Of a stretch of DNA of 64,000 nucleotides, positions 1-9,421 are shown piece by piece. Numbering within the stretch: position 1 is the first letter of the stretch; every line of letters starts with the position of its first letter. The notes beneath the pieces were generated by a model. The model saw only the letters and a list, made by a program, of their open reading frames with translations, was not told where the DNA came from and made no database searches. The stretch comes from Alteribacillus persepolensis (GTDB lineage Bacteria; Bacillota; Bacilli; Bacillales; Marinococcaceae). The stretch lies in assembly GCF_900099605.1 (NCBI RefSeq), contig NZ_FNDK01000003.1:62001-126000 (forward strand), read 5' to 3'. Both the position numbers and the translations under genes were made by a program.

Positions 1-1
1 C

Positions 2-1597
2 CCAGAGAAAGTGCAAGAAGTAGGCAATAAAATGGTAGAAGTGCTGACGCCGCGTGCTGGCGAGGAGACAGAATTAACCGAAAACGTGTTGAAAAAAGGC
101 GTGGAAGAGCTGCGCAGCAATTTTGATATCCATTACGGTGGATTTGGCAGTGCTCCAAAGTTTCCATCTCCGCACAACCTGTTATATCTGTTCCGTTATT
201 ATCGTTACGCTGGCGATGAAATGGCGTTGAAAATGGCGCTGAAAACACTTGAAGGAATGGCGGATGGCGGCATGCATGACCACATTGGGTTCGGTTTTGC
301 AAGGTATTCTGTAGATGCAAAGTGGCTCGTTCCCCATTTTGAAAAAATGCTGTACGACAATGCCTTGTTGACGATGGCTTATACAGAAGCGTATCAATTG
401 ACGGGGGAGCAGCGATTTCGTGAAACAGCTGAAAATATTCTGACGTATGCGTTACGTGATATGCAAGCGGACAACGGTGCTTTTTACTCAGGAGAGGATG
501 CGGACTCGGAAGGTGAGGAAGGGAAGTTTTACGTATGGACCCCAGATGAAGTGAAAGAGGTGCTTGGAGAAGAGGAAGGCGAATTGTTTTGCCGTGTCTA
601 TGACATTGCAGAAACAGGAAACTTTGAAGGAAAAAGCATTCCCAACCTCATTCGCCAGTCTCCGCAAGCGTTTGCCGCACAACATCAATTGGACCCAGAA
701 AACGTAAAAGAGCGGTTAGAAGCCTCGCGTCAACGATTATTTGAACATCGTGAAAAACGAGTGCATCCACATAAAGATGATAAAATCCTAACGTCGTGGA
801 ATGCCTTAATGGTTGCGGCACTTGCGAAAGCGGGCCGGGTGTTTCAACAAGAGCGTTATCTGAAAGAAGCCGAACGAGCCTTTCAGTTTATTGAATCAAA
901 GCTGACAGAAGGCGGTCGTTTAATGGTTCGTTACCGTGAAGGGGAAGTGAAATATAAAGGGTTTGTGGAGGATTATGCCAATGTGCTTTGGGCCGCATTA
1001 GAGCTGTATGAAAGCTCGCTTGATCTTGTTTATGTGAAAAAGGCGAAGCACTATGGCGATCAGTTAATTCATTTGTTTTGGGATGCGGAAAATGGAGGAT
1101 TTTTCTTTTACGGCCATGATGCTGAACAGCTTCTCGTTCGTCCGAAAGAAACATTTGACGGGGCGATGCCTTCTGGAAACAGTGTAGCAGCGGTACAGCT
1201 GCTCCGCCTTGCACGTTTCACCGGTGAACACCGCTACGAAGAAAAAACACGTCAGGCTCTGGCCGCATTTGCGAAAGAATTAAAGCAATATCCGAGCGGA
1301 CACATGTACTTTCTGCAGAGTTACCTGCTTCTGCACAGCCATATGAAAGAAGTCATTGTGTTAACGAATGACAATGATGAAAAAGCAAATGTCATGACAG
1401 AACAGCTTACGCAGGAGTTTTATCCAGAAGTCACGTACTTAATAAGTGACAAGCCGGAACACTTTCAAGAGGTTGCTCCTTTTGCAGCTAGTTATGAGAA
1501 AAAAGAAGGAAAAACGACTATATTTGTTTGTGAAAATTTTGCCTGTCATCAGCCGGTTACAGAAACAGATGATGCCTTAGCAATGCTTGATGATTAA
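2..1597 (+). CDS. YyaL-type thioredoxin/DUF255 protein, 5' truncated by window
   Basis: The reading frame is open from the first bases of the window, so this is the C-terminal ~532 residues of a longer protein; YyaL-family proteins are about 690 aa, with an N-terminal thioredoxin-like DUF255 domain followed by an (alpha/alpha)6-barrel related to N-acylglucosamine 2-epimerases. The visible part is the barrel: family-like stretches are APKFPSPHNLLYLF, FARYSVDAKWLVPHFEKML, SGEDADSEG and DDKILTSWNALM. The catalytic role of this family is not firmly established; it is often annotated as thioredoxin domain-containing protein. It is followed after 28 nt by a hydroxyacid dehydrogenase with its own strong ribosome-binding site, so co-transcription is possible. 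Family assignment is firm; function is open. Confidence 0.85.
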   Translation, partial: PEKVQEVGNKMVEVLTPRAGEETELTENVLKKGVEELRSNFDIHYGGFGSAPKFPSPHNLLYLFRYYRYAGDEMALKMALKTLEGMADGGMHDHIGFGFARYSVDAKWLVPHFEKMLYDNALLTMAYTEAYQLTGEQRFRETAENILTYALRDMQADNGAFYSGEDADSEGEEGKFYVWTPDEVKEVLGEEEGELFCRVYDIAETGNFEGKSIPNLIRQSPQAFAAQHQLDPENVKERLEASRQRLFEHREKRVHPHKDDKILTSWNALMVAALAKAGRVFQQERYLKEAERAFQFIESKLTEGGRLMVRYREGEVKYKGFVEDYANVLWAALELYESSLDLVYVKKAKHYGDQLIHLFWDAENGGFFFYGHDAEQLLVRPKETFDGAMPSGNSVAAVQLLRLARFTGEHRYEEKTRQALAAFAKELKQYPSGHMYFLQSYLLLHSHMKEVIVLTNDNDEKANVMTEQLTQEFYPEVTYLISDKPEHFQEVAPFAASYEKKEGKTTIFVCENFACHQPVTETDDALAMLDD

Positions 1598-1625
1598 AAT
1601 GGTATAAGAAAAGGAGGCACAAGAA

Positions 1626-2603
1626 ATGAAACAAAAAGTTGTGGCGTACGGGCGTGTGCAGGAGGCTGCACAACGCCGGCTCGGCGAAACATATGAAGTG
1701 ACACATTTTCCGCACGGCGTACCGCTTTCAGACCCGGCATTGCAAGCGGCATTAACGGAAGCATCTGCGTTTATTGGCGGGGAGTTTGACGTTGGAAAAG
1801 AACTGCTGGATCTTGCCCCTGATCTAAAAGTTGTCAGTAACGTCTCTGTCGGCTATGACAACCTTGATATTGATGAATTAACGAAACGCGGGATTGCTGC
1901 GACAAACACGCCGGATGTGTTAAATGATACAACCGCTGACGCTATTTTTGGGCTGCTTTTAGCAGCAGCACGCCGGATTCCGGAGCTAAATAACTATGTC
2001 AAAGGCGGAGGCTGGCAAGGGCTTCTTCCAGACAGTAAATTTGGGGTAGACGTTCATCACAAGACGCTGGGGATTATCGGCATGGGCCGAATTGGAGAGG
2101 CCATTGCAAAGCGGGCGCATTTTGGATTTGACATGAAGATATTGTATCATAATCGATCGAAAAAGCCAGAACTTGAAAAGACGTACAACGCGTCGCATCG
2201 TTCTCTTAATCATTTGTTGGAAGAAGCTGATTTTGTCTGTTTGATGACACCATTAACGGAGGAAACCTATCATTTGATGGGGAAGCCTCAATTTGAGCGA
2301 ATGCAGAAACACGCGGTGTTTGTTAATGGATCACGCGGCCAGACGGTAGATGAAGCAGCATTAGTAGATGCATTAAATAACGGAGAAATACGCGCTGCAG
2401 GGCTTGATGTCTTTCAGGAAGAACCTGTGTCGGTAAGCCATCCATTATTACAGATGGATCAAGTGGTCGCTACGCCGCACATTGGTTCGGCGACAAAAGA
2501 AACCGAAGAGGCCATGTCTATGGTGGCAGCCAAAAACGTGGATGCAGTCCTGCAAGGTAGCCGCCCGCCTAATCTAATAAACCATGATGTGGAGTTATCA
2601 TAA
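1626..2603 (+). CDS. D-2-hydroxyacid dehydrogenase (glyoxylate/hydroxypyruvate reductase type)
   Basis: A 325-aa NAD(P)-dependent D-isomer-specific 2-hydroxyacid dehydrogenase that would interconvert 2-keto and D-2-hydroxy acids, most likely glyoxylate/hydroxypyruvate or 2-ketogluconate as in B. subtilis YvcT (TkrA). The dinucleotide-binding motif is GMGRIGEAIAKRA (about residues 153-165). The family catalytic Arg (NGSRGQTVDEAAL), Glu (AGLDVFQEEP) and His (TPHIGSATKE) regions are all present. Length is normal for the family. The start is fixed by AAGGAGGCACAAGAA directly before the ATG. Substrate is inferred from resemblance only; phosphoglycerate dehydrogenase is less likely because the C-terminal ACT/regulatory domain is absent. 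Confidence 0.88.
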   Translation: MKQKVVAYGRVQEAAQRRLGETYEVTHFPHGVPLSDPALQAALTEASAFIGGEFDVGKELLDLAPDLKVVSNVSVGYDNLDIDELTKRGIAATNTPDVLNDTTADAIFGLLLAAARRIPELNNYVKGGGWQGLLPDSKFGVDVHHKTLGIIGMGRIGEAIAKRAHFGFDMKILYHNRSKKPELEKTYNASHRSLNHLLEEADFVCLMTPLTEETYHLMGKPQFERMQKHAVFVNGSRGQTVDEAALVDALNNGEIRAAGLDVFQEEPVSVSHPLLQMDQVVATPHIGSATKETEEAMSMVAAKNVDAVLQGSRPPNLINHDVELS

Positions 2604-2700
2604 AAGAAGAATTTGCCTCACGAGGTTGGGATGGTTTTATTTTTGATGAATATCAGCTGAAATACACGTCTATTTCTGCAGGAACAGCGAAATAAAGGAC

Positions 2701-2840
2701 CTTCTTCTAAAACTGCACACGTCCTGTGCCGGGCGTAGAAGCTGCCGCATCCTGTGGAAGTAAAGCCGCGCAGAGATTTTTACTTACGATAAAGCACAAG
2801 TGCTGCCCGTGGAAAGAGCAGAGTATTTCAGCTGTGAAAC
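2701..2840 (+). repeat. Dispersed intergenic repeat, copy 1
   Basis: GC-rich non-coding block between the dehydrogenase and the small membrane-protein gene. Its core (CACACGTCCTGTGCCGGGCG, then TAGAAGCTGCCGC and CCTGTGGAAGTAAA) matches, in the same order, the reverse complement of the block at 35945-36070, and shares GCACGTCCTGTGC with 15095-15260. No start codon plus ribosome-binding site is associated with it. It appears to be a member of a dispersed, structured repeat family. Confidence 0.65.
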
Positions 2841-2874
2841 ATCGTTTGGGACCGCTTGTTTTGGAGTATTTTCG

Positions 2875-3111
2875 CTAATCACCGTGCCTGCGATTGGCTT
2901 TTTCTGCATATCGATACGCATCCACAACGCCGTATATCCAAACTAAGGGGAAAGTTATAAAACCAATCAAGACCGAAAGTAATAAATAGTTCAACAGCTG
3001 GATAATGGTTAATGCCATGCCTTTGCCAATTTGTCCATTATAGATTTGGCCAAGGCCAGACCACAAGGCACTAAGTACAGCTGCTACACCGGGATGCCGC
3101 TTAGGGTGCAT
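2875..3111 (-). CDS. Small TM2-like membrane protein
   Basis: A 78-aa protein with an N-terminal HPGVAAVLSALWSGLGQIYNG segment, resembling the GLGQIYNGQ motif typical of TM2-domain and related small membrane proteins, and a second hydrophobic segment (LLSVLIGFITFPLVWIYGVVDA) ending in DAYRYAEKAN. Two membrane helices are predicted. The start is the ATG at 3111, preceded by GAAAGGAGGAGACGACG; an upstream in-frame extension to 3168 overlaps the ilvE terminator and has no ribosome-binding site. It lies downstream of ilvE but beyond its terminator, so it is probably expressed separately or by read-through. Function unknown. Confidence 0.75.
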   Translation of the reverse strand: MHPKRHPGVAAVLSALWSGLGQIYNGQIGKGMALTIIQLLNYLLLSVLIGFITFPLVWIYGVVDAYRYAEKANRRHGD

Positions 3112-3138
3112 CGTCGTCTCCTCCTTTCTTTTTGGCCA

Positions 3139-3194
3139 TAAAAAAACAGAACGATCGAGATTCAACATATGCAGTGAATCCCAAAGCGTTCTGT
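3139..3194 (-). terminator. Rho-independent terminator of ilvE
   Basis: On the minus strand ACAGAACG (3194-3187) pairs with CGTTCTGT (3153-3146), followed by a T tract at 3145-3140. The loop carries an inner GATTCA/TGAATC pairing. It lies about 45 nt beyond the ilvE stop codon. Confidence 0.75.
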
Positions 3195-3239
3195 GTGTTT
3201 CCCCAAAAAGAGAGGAATTGGACGATAAGGAAGCAAATA

Positions 3240-4325
3240 TTATGTTTGCTTCACGCCAAGTGGAATGGTCCAGCCGAGCACGTCGTCTTTTTTACCAGTT
3301 TGAATGCCGGAGATTGTTTCATAAAGGTCCAGTGATACGTCTCCTGTTTCATTGTTATTAATAACGAGTTCTTCCTCTTTCCACTTTAACGTGCCTACCG
3401 GAGATATGACCGCAGCCGTTCCTGTTCCGAATACTTCTTCTAATGTACCATCTTTTTGAGCGTTGTATACTTCTTCGATGGAAATACGGCGTTCATTCAC
3501 GGTATAGCCCCAGTAACGAAGCAGTTCAATGACAGAGTTACGGGTAATTCCGCTTAAAATGCTTCCATTTAGCGCTGGTGTCACAATCTCACCATCAATT
3601 TTGAAGAAGATATTCATGCTGCCGACTTCTTCTACGTATTTTTTCTCAAGGGCATCCAGCCAGAGCACTTGGTCATAGCCGAGCTCTGCTGCTTTTGTTT
3701 GTGCTTTTAAGCTGGCTGCGTAGTTGCCGGATGTTTTCGTAAAACCAACGCCGCCTTTCACGGAACGAACAAATTCATCCTCTACGTATATTTTTACCGG
3801 ACTCATGTGATCAGAATTGGAGTAGTATGCGCCGACAGGTGTCATGATAATCATCAACTTGTACTGAGAAGCGGGTCTTACGCTCAGTCCAGCTTCCGTT
3901 GAAATGATGAATGGACGAATATACAAAGACTGCCCGTCTTTGGTTGGAATCCAGTCGTGGTCAATATCAACCAATTGTTTCAGCGCATCGACCATGAAAT
4001 CAACGTCAACTGCTGGTATGTTCATGCGTTCATTGGATTTGTTTAAGCGCTCGAAATTTTTCTCTGGACGAAACAGCAATACATCGTCACCAGAGTGGTA
4101 CGCTTTCAACCCTTCAAATACGGACTGCCCATAATGAAACACCATGGATGAAGGATCCATCAACAGTGGTTCATACGGTGTAATTCGTGGATCATACCAA
4201 CCTTTTTCTGTGCTGTAATCCATTACAAACATATGGTCAGTAAAATGTTTGCCGAAGCTCAATTCATTATAATCAGGTTTAGCTTTTCGGGTTTCTGCCT
4301 GATAGATGGTGACTTGTTGATCCAT
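3240..4325 (-). CDS. ilvE: Branched-chain amino acid aminotransferase
   Basis: A 361-aa fold-type IV PLP aminotransferase that moves the amino group between glutamate and the keto acids of leucine, isoleucine and valine. Length and motifs fit the bacterial/mitochondrial BCAT type II group: GGVGFTKTSGNYAASLKAQ (with the PLP-binding lysine), WLDALEKKYVEEVGSMN and EVFGTGTAAVISPVG. The start follows GAAAGAGGGATAT. It is monocistronic between a long upstream leader and a terminator. A CodY-like box is present upstream (4390-4404), matching the CodY control known for Bacillus BCAT genes. B. subtilis has two paralogues (ybgE and ywaA), so the precise orthologue cannot be decided here. Confidence 0.93.
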   Translation of the reverse strand: MDQQVTIYQAETRKAKPDYNELSFGKHFTDHMFVMDYSTEKGWYDPRITPYEPLLMDPSSMVFHYGQSVFEGLKAYHSGDDVLLFRPEKNFERLNKSNERMNIPAVDVDFMVDALKQLVDIDHDWIPTKDGQSLYIRPFIISTEAGLSVRPASQYKLMIIMTPVGAYYSNSDHMSPVKIYVEDEFVRSVKGGVGFTKTSGNYAASLKAQTKAAELGYDQVLWLDALEKKYVEEVGSMNIFFKIDGEIVTPALNGSILSGITRNSVIELLRYWGYTVNERRISIEEVYNAQKDGTLEEVFGTGTAAVISPVGTLKWKEEELVINNNETGDVSLDLYETISGIQTGKKDDVLGWTIPLGVKQT

Positions 4326-4389
4326 TCTATATCCCTCTTTCTGATAAACTGAAAAAGTTTCTTCTCTCTAGTTTACTCCAAATGCGCAT

Positions 4390-4404
4390 AATTTTCAGTA
4401 TTTC
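4390..4404. promoter_or_regulatory. Candidate CodY box upstream of ilvE
   Basis: AATTTTCAGTATTTC matches the CodY consensus AATTTTCWGAAAATT at 11 of 15 positions, with an intact left half. It lies 65-79 nt upstream of the ilvE start. CodY represses branched-chain amino acid genes in Bacillales; the site itself is inferred by eye. Confidence 0.4.
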
Positions 4405-4495
4405 TCTTATAGAAAAAATTAGAAACCATGTTATGTAGGGTGTGATACTTAGGCAAAATTTACGCAGAAATAGGGACGAGGCGAACATAATAATG

Positions 4496-4511
4496 AATCA
4501 AACGTTTGATT
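4496..4511. promoter_or_regulatory. 16-bp perfect palindrome between ilvE and nifS
   Basis: AATCAAACGTTTGATT is a perfect palindrome in the non-coding interval 4326-4611, upstream of ilvE and about 100 nt beyond the 3' end of nifS. There is no T tract, so it looks more like a protein-binding site than a terminator. The rest of the interval holds no recognisable gene or T-box leader. Confidence 0.35.
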
Positions 4512-4611
4512 AACTTTTCCATTAGCATGCCACTTTTCCTGTTGCTGCTAACATATAGGGATCATCTATTTTCCATGCAGGACTGCGTATTTCATACGAC
4601 AGCAAAAATGT

Positions 4612-5745
4612 TCACAGTGATGGTTTAACACTCGGAACGCATTGATTCAGTGTATAAGCTAAGGCGTTGAGGTCATCATCGGTGGTATCGATGCCAAAAC
4701 TAATGCGAAATAACCCATGTGCTTCTTCTGCAGTAAGTCCCATAGCGAGCAAACTTTTAGGCGGATCGGTGTAAGAGGCCTTGCAAGCACTCCCTGCTGA
4801 AATGGCAATACCTTGCCGGTTACAATGAAGCATTACCCATTGACCTTCATATCCATGCAAGCGGAGGGAGAGATGATGAGGAAGCCGTTTGTTTTTGTCA
4901 CCAATTAACACAGCGTGGTCATTGTTGATGTGCTCTAATAGCCAGTGCTGCATATTTCTCCACTTTGCATACAGTTGATCTTGCTGTTGATGCATATGGA
5001 AAGCAGCTGTCGCAAAGGCAGCGATACCGGCTGTATCCAGCGTGCCTGGTTTGAATCCTTGTTGATGTACAACACGTGGATAGATGCTTTGCCAGCTTAC
5101 ATGAGGAGCAATATAACATGCCCCTGTATTTTTAGGGCCATTGATTTTATGAGCACTCATCGATAGAGCGCTAAGGCAAGCTTTGTTCACATCAATCGGT
5201 ATTTTTGCAAATGTTTGGACGGCATCAGTGTGAAAGCAGATACCGTGTTTTGTTACCACCGCACCAATGTCTTCAAGCGGCTGAATAACACCCGTTTCAC
5301 TAGAGGCGTGGCAGATCGTCACGAGAATCGTATCATCTCGTATATACTCTTCTAAAGATATAACAGACACCTCTCCATTTGGCTTCACATCCGCTTCGTC
5401 TACTTCAAACCCTTCTGTTTTCAGCTTCTCTAATGCTTGATAGACCGATGGATGTTCAAGAGGAGAAGTGATAATATGCTTTCCGCGTGCTTGATTTCCA
5501 TAAGCCAGGCTTAAAATGGCACTAATATTGCTGTCAGAACCCCCGCTGGTGAAAAATATCCCTGAGGCTTCTCCGTTGATGACAGATGCAAGCTCAGCTT
5601 GGCAATGGCGAACAAGCTGACGTGCGTAATCTCCATGATCATGTAAGCTTTGTTCGTTTCCATAAAAAGATTCCGCTGTTTGCACATATGCCTCTAGTGC
5701 AGGGCGGCTCATGGGTGTTGTTGCACAATGATCCAAATAAATCAT
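4612..5745 (-). CDS. nifS: NifS-type cysteine desulfurase of the NAD biosynthesis locus
   Basis: A 377-aa PLP-dependent cysteine desulfurase (class V aminotransferase fold) that releases sulfur from cysteine for Fe-S cluster assembly. The PLP lysine lies in LSMSAHKINGPKNTG and the sulfur-accepting cysteine in ISAGSACKASYTDPP; TDAVQTFAKI is also a family motif. It is transcribed divergently from nadBCA. The same arrangement is known in B. subtilis, where this NifS supplies the [4Fe-4S] cluster of quinolinate synthase NadA; that role is inferred here from context. The NadR/NiaR repressor gene that often follows nifS in Bacillus is not present downstream, so the regulator must be elsewhere or absent. 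Confidence 0.9.
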   Translation of the reverse strand: MIYLDHCATTPMSRPALEAYVQTAESFYGNEQSLHDHGDYARQLVRHCQAELASVINGEASGIFFTSGGSDSNISAILSLAYGNQARGKHIITSPLEHPSVYQALEKLKTEGFEVDEADVKPNGEVSVISLEEYIRDDTILVTICHASSETGVIQPLEDIGAVVTKHGICFHTDAVQTFAKIPIDVNKACLSALSMSAHKINGPKNTGACYIAPHVSWQSIYPRVVHQQGFKPGTLDTAGIAAFATAAFHMHQQQDQLYAKWRNMQHWLLEHINNDHAVLIGDKNKRLPHHLSLRLHGYEGQWVMLHCNRQGIAISAGSACKASYTDPPKSLLAMGLTAEEAHGLFRISFGIDTTDDDLNALAYTLNQCVPSVKPSL

Positions 5746-5841
5746 TCCGTTCTCCCTCCATCCTCTCGCTCAACATTTCACATATAACTAAAATTTTTTG
5801 CCAAGAGTGGTTGCTCTTAGTTTAAAATTGTGTAAATATAT

Positions 5842-5857
5842 ATGTCAAGACACATGT
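5842..5857. promoter_or_regulatory. Candidate operator in the nifS/nadB divergent promoter region
   Basis: The 138-nt interval between the divergent starts (5746-5883) must contain both promoters. It holds TGTCAAGACA (5843-5852, TGTC-AA-GACA inverted repeat) overlapping the palindrome ACATGT (5852-5857). In B. subtilis this region binds the niacin-responsive repressor NadR/NiaR (YrxA). Assignment to that factor is inference. Confidence 0.35.
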
Positions 5858-5883
5858 AAAGAAAAAGGGGCCGCCGCGCAGTT

Positions 5884-7482
5884 ATGAATGAAAATCATAT
5901 CAATACAGATATTCTTATTGTAGGAAGCGGAATAGCTGGCATAATTGCTGCTATTAAACTAGCAAAACACAGACAGGTTACCTTGGTTACAAAAGGGAGT
6001 CTTACATCAGGCAACTCTCCAAAAGCGCAAGGTGGTATTGCAGCAGCGATTGCTCGAAATGATGATGTGGATTTACATGTAACAGACACGCTAGAAGCTG
6101 GAAATGGAGTAAATAATCGCTCCGTCGTTCAAATGATCATTGAGCAGGCTGCTGACGTGATGGATTTTTTGTTTTCATGTGGTGTGGCATTTGACAAACA
6201 CGCGGATGGAACATTTGCCCTGGCAAAAGAAGGAGCGCACAGCTGTCGTCGCATTTTTCACGCGGGAGGAGATGCAACAGGCTATCATATGATGAAACAG
6301 CTAACATCAATTGCAAAAGATCGTGTGGTATGTATAGAGCATTTTCATGCTTATGATTTGTTGATGGATGGAGACGATTGTGTTGGCATCCGCGGCAAGG
6401 ATGAAAAAGGACGTGCATGGACGATGACAGCAAATGCGACCATTCTTGCCACAGGCGGCTGCGGGCAGTTGTACTCGGTCACATCCAACGCGAAAGAAGC
6501 AGCCGGAGATGGATTGGCGATGGCATATCGGGCGGGTGTGACGCTTACGGATATGGAATTTATTCAATTTCATCCGACCATGCTGTATGTTCACGGACGC
6601 GGAGCCGGGCTTTTATCTGAAGCGATTCGCGGGGAAGGCGGTGTGCTGGTTGATCACAAGGAACATCCTATTATGGAAGGCAAACATCCTCTGAAAGATT
6701 TAGCACCGCGTGCCGTTGTTGCCAAAGCGGTTCATGACGTCATCGATGCAGGCGGTGATGTCTTTTTATCGATTCGTCCAATTTCACAGTTTCATAGAAA
6801 GTTCCCTTCCATTGCAAAACGACTCCATGCTGAAAAGGTGGACGTGTCACGCGGATTAGTGCCGGTTCGGCCGGGGGCGCATTTTCTTATGGGCGGCATT
6901 GCCGTGAATGCGTATGGTCAAACGAGTAAAAATGGTTTATTTGCGATTGGGGAAACAGCTTGTACGGGCATGCACGGGGCGAATCGACTTGCGAGTAATT
7001 CTTTATTGGAAGGAGCAGCTTCTGCTCTTTTATTGTCCGAGCACTTGCTGGAGACGCCTGTCTCACTGCAAGCGAACAAACAAGCGCCGGGATGGCCGGC
7101 TGAAAAAGGAGCAAACGAATGGCCGTCATTGTCGTGTGTGCAAAAACAGATGGATGACTATGCTGGAATTGTCAAAGATCCAGATGCACTGCGTACTATG
7201 AAGACGTGGCTGGCTCGCTATGAAGATGACTTGTTTGCCCCGGCTGGAAAAGACATAGGCAGCAAAGCGCTTCAAGTAAAAAATTTGTTAGCAGCTGCTT
7301 GGATGGTAACCAATGCCGCACTCATGCGTACAGAATCACGCGGGGCTCACCTGCGTACAGATATTACAGATGAGTCTCCGGCTTGGCGGGACTATTCTCT
7401 TTACTATGAGCATAAGCAAGCGATTCCTGTGAAAAAGAAAAAAGCAGAAAGGACAGCGTTGCATGAATACCATACAACTTAA
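5884..7482 (+). CDS. nadB: L-aspartate oxidase
   Basis: A 532-aa flavoprotein that oxidises L-aspartate to iminoaspartate, the first step of de novo NAD synthesis. The N-terminal FAD-binding motif is ILIVGSGIAGIIAAIKLA; family motifs GNSPKAQGGIAAAI, MEFIQFHPTM, AHFLMGGIAVNAYGQT and GANRLASNSLLEG are intact, and the C-terminal helical domain is complete. Length is normal. The start ATG is preceded by AAAGGGG at a rather long distance across a short GC-rich stretch. Its 3' end overlaps nadC by 20 nt, indicating one transcript nadB-nadC-nadA. Confidence 0.95.
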   Translation: MNENHINTDILIVGSGIAGIIAAIKLAKHRQVTLVTKGSLTSGNSPKAQGGIAAAIARNDDVDLHVTDTLEAGNGVNNRSVVQMIIEQAADVMDFLFSCGVAFDKHADGTFALAKEGAHSCRRIFHAGGDATGYHMMKQLTSIAKDRVVCIEHFHAYDLLMDGDDCVGIRGKDEKGRAWTMTANATILATGGCGQLYSVTSNAKEAAGDGLAMAYRAGVTLTDMEFIQFHPTMLYVHGRGAGLLSEAIRGEGGVLVDHKEHPIMEGKHPLKDLAPRAVVAKAVHDVIDAGGDVFLSIRPISQFHRKFPSIAKRLHAEKVDVSRGLVPVRPGAHFLMGGIAVNAYGQTSKNGLFAIGETACTGMHGANRLASNSLLEGAASALLLSEHLLETPVSLQANKQAPGWPAEKGANEWPSLSCVQKQMDDYAGIVKDPDALRTMKTWLARYEDDLFAPAGKDIGSKALQVKNLLAAAWMVTNAALMRTESRGAHLRTDITDESPAWRDYSLYYEHKQAIPVKKKKAERTALHEYHTT

Positions 7483-8296
7483 ACAGATGTTAGAGCGGTT
7501 TTTTATGGAGGATATCGGAACAGGCGATGTCACGACAAAGGCGATTTTTTCCGAAGAGGATACAGCAAAGGGACAGCTTATAGCAAAGGCAGATGGGGTT
7601 TTTGCTGGAGTGGATGTACTGAAAGAAGGTTTTTCTCTGTTAGATCAACGCATTGAAACTTTGGTATATAAACGAGACGGAGAAACAGTGAACGCAGGGG
7701 AAGTGGTGGCTGGCATCCAGGGTCCAACCACAGCGATTTTGAGTGGAGAAAGAGTTCTGTTAAATATCGTACAGCGAATGAGTGGTATTGCGACGATGAC
7801 AAAACGCGCTGTAACCACGTTAGCAGATGAATCGATTCGGGTGTGTGACACAAGAAAAACGATGCCAGGACTTCGGATGCTGGACAAATATGCGGTTGCT
7901 TGCGGCGGAGGAAGCAATCATCGTTTTGGTCTCTATGACGCCGCTATGATTAAAGACAACCACATTGCCGCAGCTGGAAGTTTGGAAAAAGCAGTAGCAA
8001 AAGTAAAGAACTATGGCGGGCACATGATAAAAGTCGAAGTAGAAACAACGAACGAACGAGAAGTAAAAGAAGCAGTAGCGGCAAATGCGGATGTCATTAT
8101 GTTTGATAATTGCACTCCATCACAAGTAAGAGTGCTGCAAGCATTGGTCCCATCATCGATTGTAACAGAAGCATCCGGGGGCATTATGATCGAAGATGTA
8201 GCAGGCTACCAAGGAACAGGTGTTGATTATCTCTCTCTTGGCTGCCTGACTCATTCGGTGACAGCGTTAGATCTTAGTTTTCTTATTCAATCGTAA
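7463..8296 (+). CDS. nadC: Nicotinate-nucleotide pyrophosphorylase (quinolinate phosphoribosyltransferase)
   Basis: A 277-aa enzyme that converts quinolinate and PRPP to nicotinate mononucleotide, CO2 and pyrophosphate. Typical motifs are EDIGTGDVTTKAI near the N-terminus, NIVQRMSGIATMT, TRKTMPGLRMLDKYAV, GGGSNHRFGLYDAAMIKDNH and the C-terminal barrel motifs VIMFDN and TEASGGI. It starts inside the end of nadB with its ribosome-binding site (AAAGGA) in the nadB coding sequence, so translational coupling is likely. nadA follows after 27 nt. Confidence 0.95.
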   Translation: MNTIQLKQMLERFFMEDIGTGDVTTKAIFSEEDTAKGQLIAKADGVFAGVDVLKEGFSLLDQRIETLVYKRDGETVNAGEVVAGIQGPTTAILSGERVLLNIVQRMSGIATMTKRAVTTLADESIRVCDTRKTMPGLRMLDKYAVACGGGSNHRFGLYDAAMIKDNHIAAAGSLEKAVAKVKNYGGHMIKVEVETTNEREVKEAVAANADVIMFDNCTPSQVRVLQALVPSSIVTEASGGIMIEDVAGYQGTGVDYLSLGCLTHSVTALDLSFLIQS

Positions 8297-8323
8297 CAAC
8301 CTAAAGAAAGGAAGTGGAAAGCG

Positions 8324-9421
8324 ATGAATGTGTTAGAACGTTTTCAGGTACATACCCTTCCTGAACACATTCGTTCATTAAGCGAGAAACAGATGGAGAC
8401 GCGTGTGCGTGAAATCAAAGAGGAACTCGGTCTGCGTTTATTTATGCCAGGACATTATTATCAAAAAGATGAAGTGATTCAATTTGCGGATGCTTCAGGA
8501 GACTCCTTACAGCTGGCCAAAGTGGCAGCGGCCAATAAAGAAGCGGAATATATTGTGTTTTGTGGTGTGCATTTTATGGCAGAAACAGCAGACATTTTAT
8601 CAGGGGATCATCAAACTGTACTGCTTCCGGACATGAGAGCTGGCTGTTCGATGGCGGATATGGCTGATATCTCCCAAGTGGAACAAGCATGGGATGTGCT
8701 GCAAGAAACTTTTGGAGATACGATGACTCCGCTCACGTATGTCAACAGTACGGCTGCTATTAAAGCGTTTTGCGGGGAAAACGAAGGAGCGACCTTAACG
8801 TCATCGAACGCACGGAATATGCTGAAATGGGCTTTTCAACAAAAAGAGCGGATTCTGTTTTTGCCAGATCAGCATCTTGGCCGCAACACGGCGTATGAGT
8901 TAGGTATTCCGTTAGAACAAATGGCAGTATGGGACCCGGTCAATGAATATTTAGAAGTCGATGGACACACAGATGATGTGCGTATGATTTTATGGAAAGG
9001 ACATTGTTCGGTTCATGAAAAATTCACGATGGATAACATTCATCACGTTCGCAGCACGTATGATGATGTTCGTGTTATTGTCCATCCAGAATGTACATTT
9101 GATGTTGTTCAAGCGGCTGATGATGCTGGTTCTACCAACAAAATTATTCAAACTATTCAAGAGGCACCAAGCGGAACAACTTGGGCTGTTGGAACAGAGA
9201 TGAATTTGGTCAACCGGCTGGCACAGGAAGAAACCGATAAGCATGTGTTTTCGCTGAATCCAAACATGTGCCCATGTTTAACGATGAACCGCATTGATCT
9301 GCCGCATTTGTTGTGGTCGTTAGAAAGCATTCTTGAAGGGAATCCGCATCACGTGATTGAAGTCGATGAAAAGACTAAGAAAGCGTCACAAAAAGCATTA
9401 GAGCGTATGCTGCATCGTTAA
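8324..9421 (+). CDS. nadA: Quinolinate synthase A
   Basis: A 365-aa [4Fe-4S] enzyme that condenses iminoaspartate with dihydroxyacetone phosphate to quinolinate. Conserved features: [36 protein letters not shown] and [12 protein letters not shown]. Cysteines at about positions 108, 228 and 318 line up with the cluster ligands known for B. subtilis NadA (110, 230, 320); the C-P-C pair in NMCPCLTMN (316/318), a redox-sensitive pair in B. subtilis, is also present. The start follows AAAGGAAGTGGAAAGCG. Last gene of the nad operon, ending before a strong terminator. Confidence 0.95.
   Translation: MNVLERFQVHTLPEHIRSLSEKQMETRVREIKEELGLRLFMPGHYYQKDEVIQFADASGDSLQLAKVAAANKEAEYIVFCGVHFMAETADILSGDHQTVLLPDMRAGCSMADMADISQVEQAWDVLQETFGDTMTPLTYVNSTAAIKAFCGENEGATLTSSNARNMLKWAFQQKERILFLPDQHLGRNTAYELGIPLEQMAVWDPVNEYLEVDGHTDDVRMILWKGHCSVHEKFTMDNIHHVRSTYDDVRVIVHPECTFDVVQAADDAGSTNKIIQTIQEAPSGTTWAVGTEMNLVNRLAQEETDKHVFSLNPNMCPCLTMNRIDLPHLLWSLESILEGNPHHVIEVDEKTKKASQKALERMLHR

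Noticed and set aside
4326-4611. T-box leader upstream of ilvE
   Set aside because: No T-box sequence (AGGGTGG-type) or antiterminator was found; only a CodY-like box and a palindrome.
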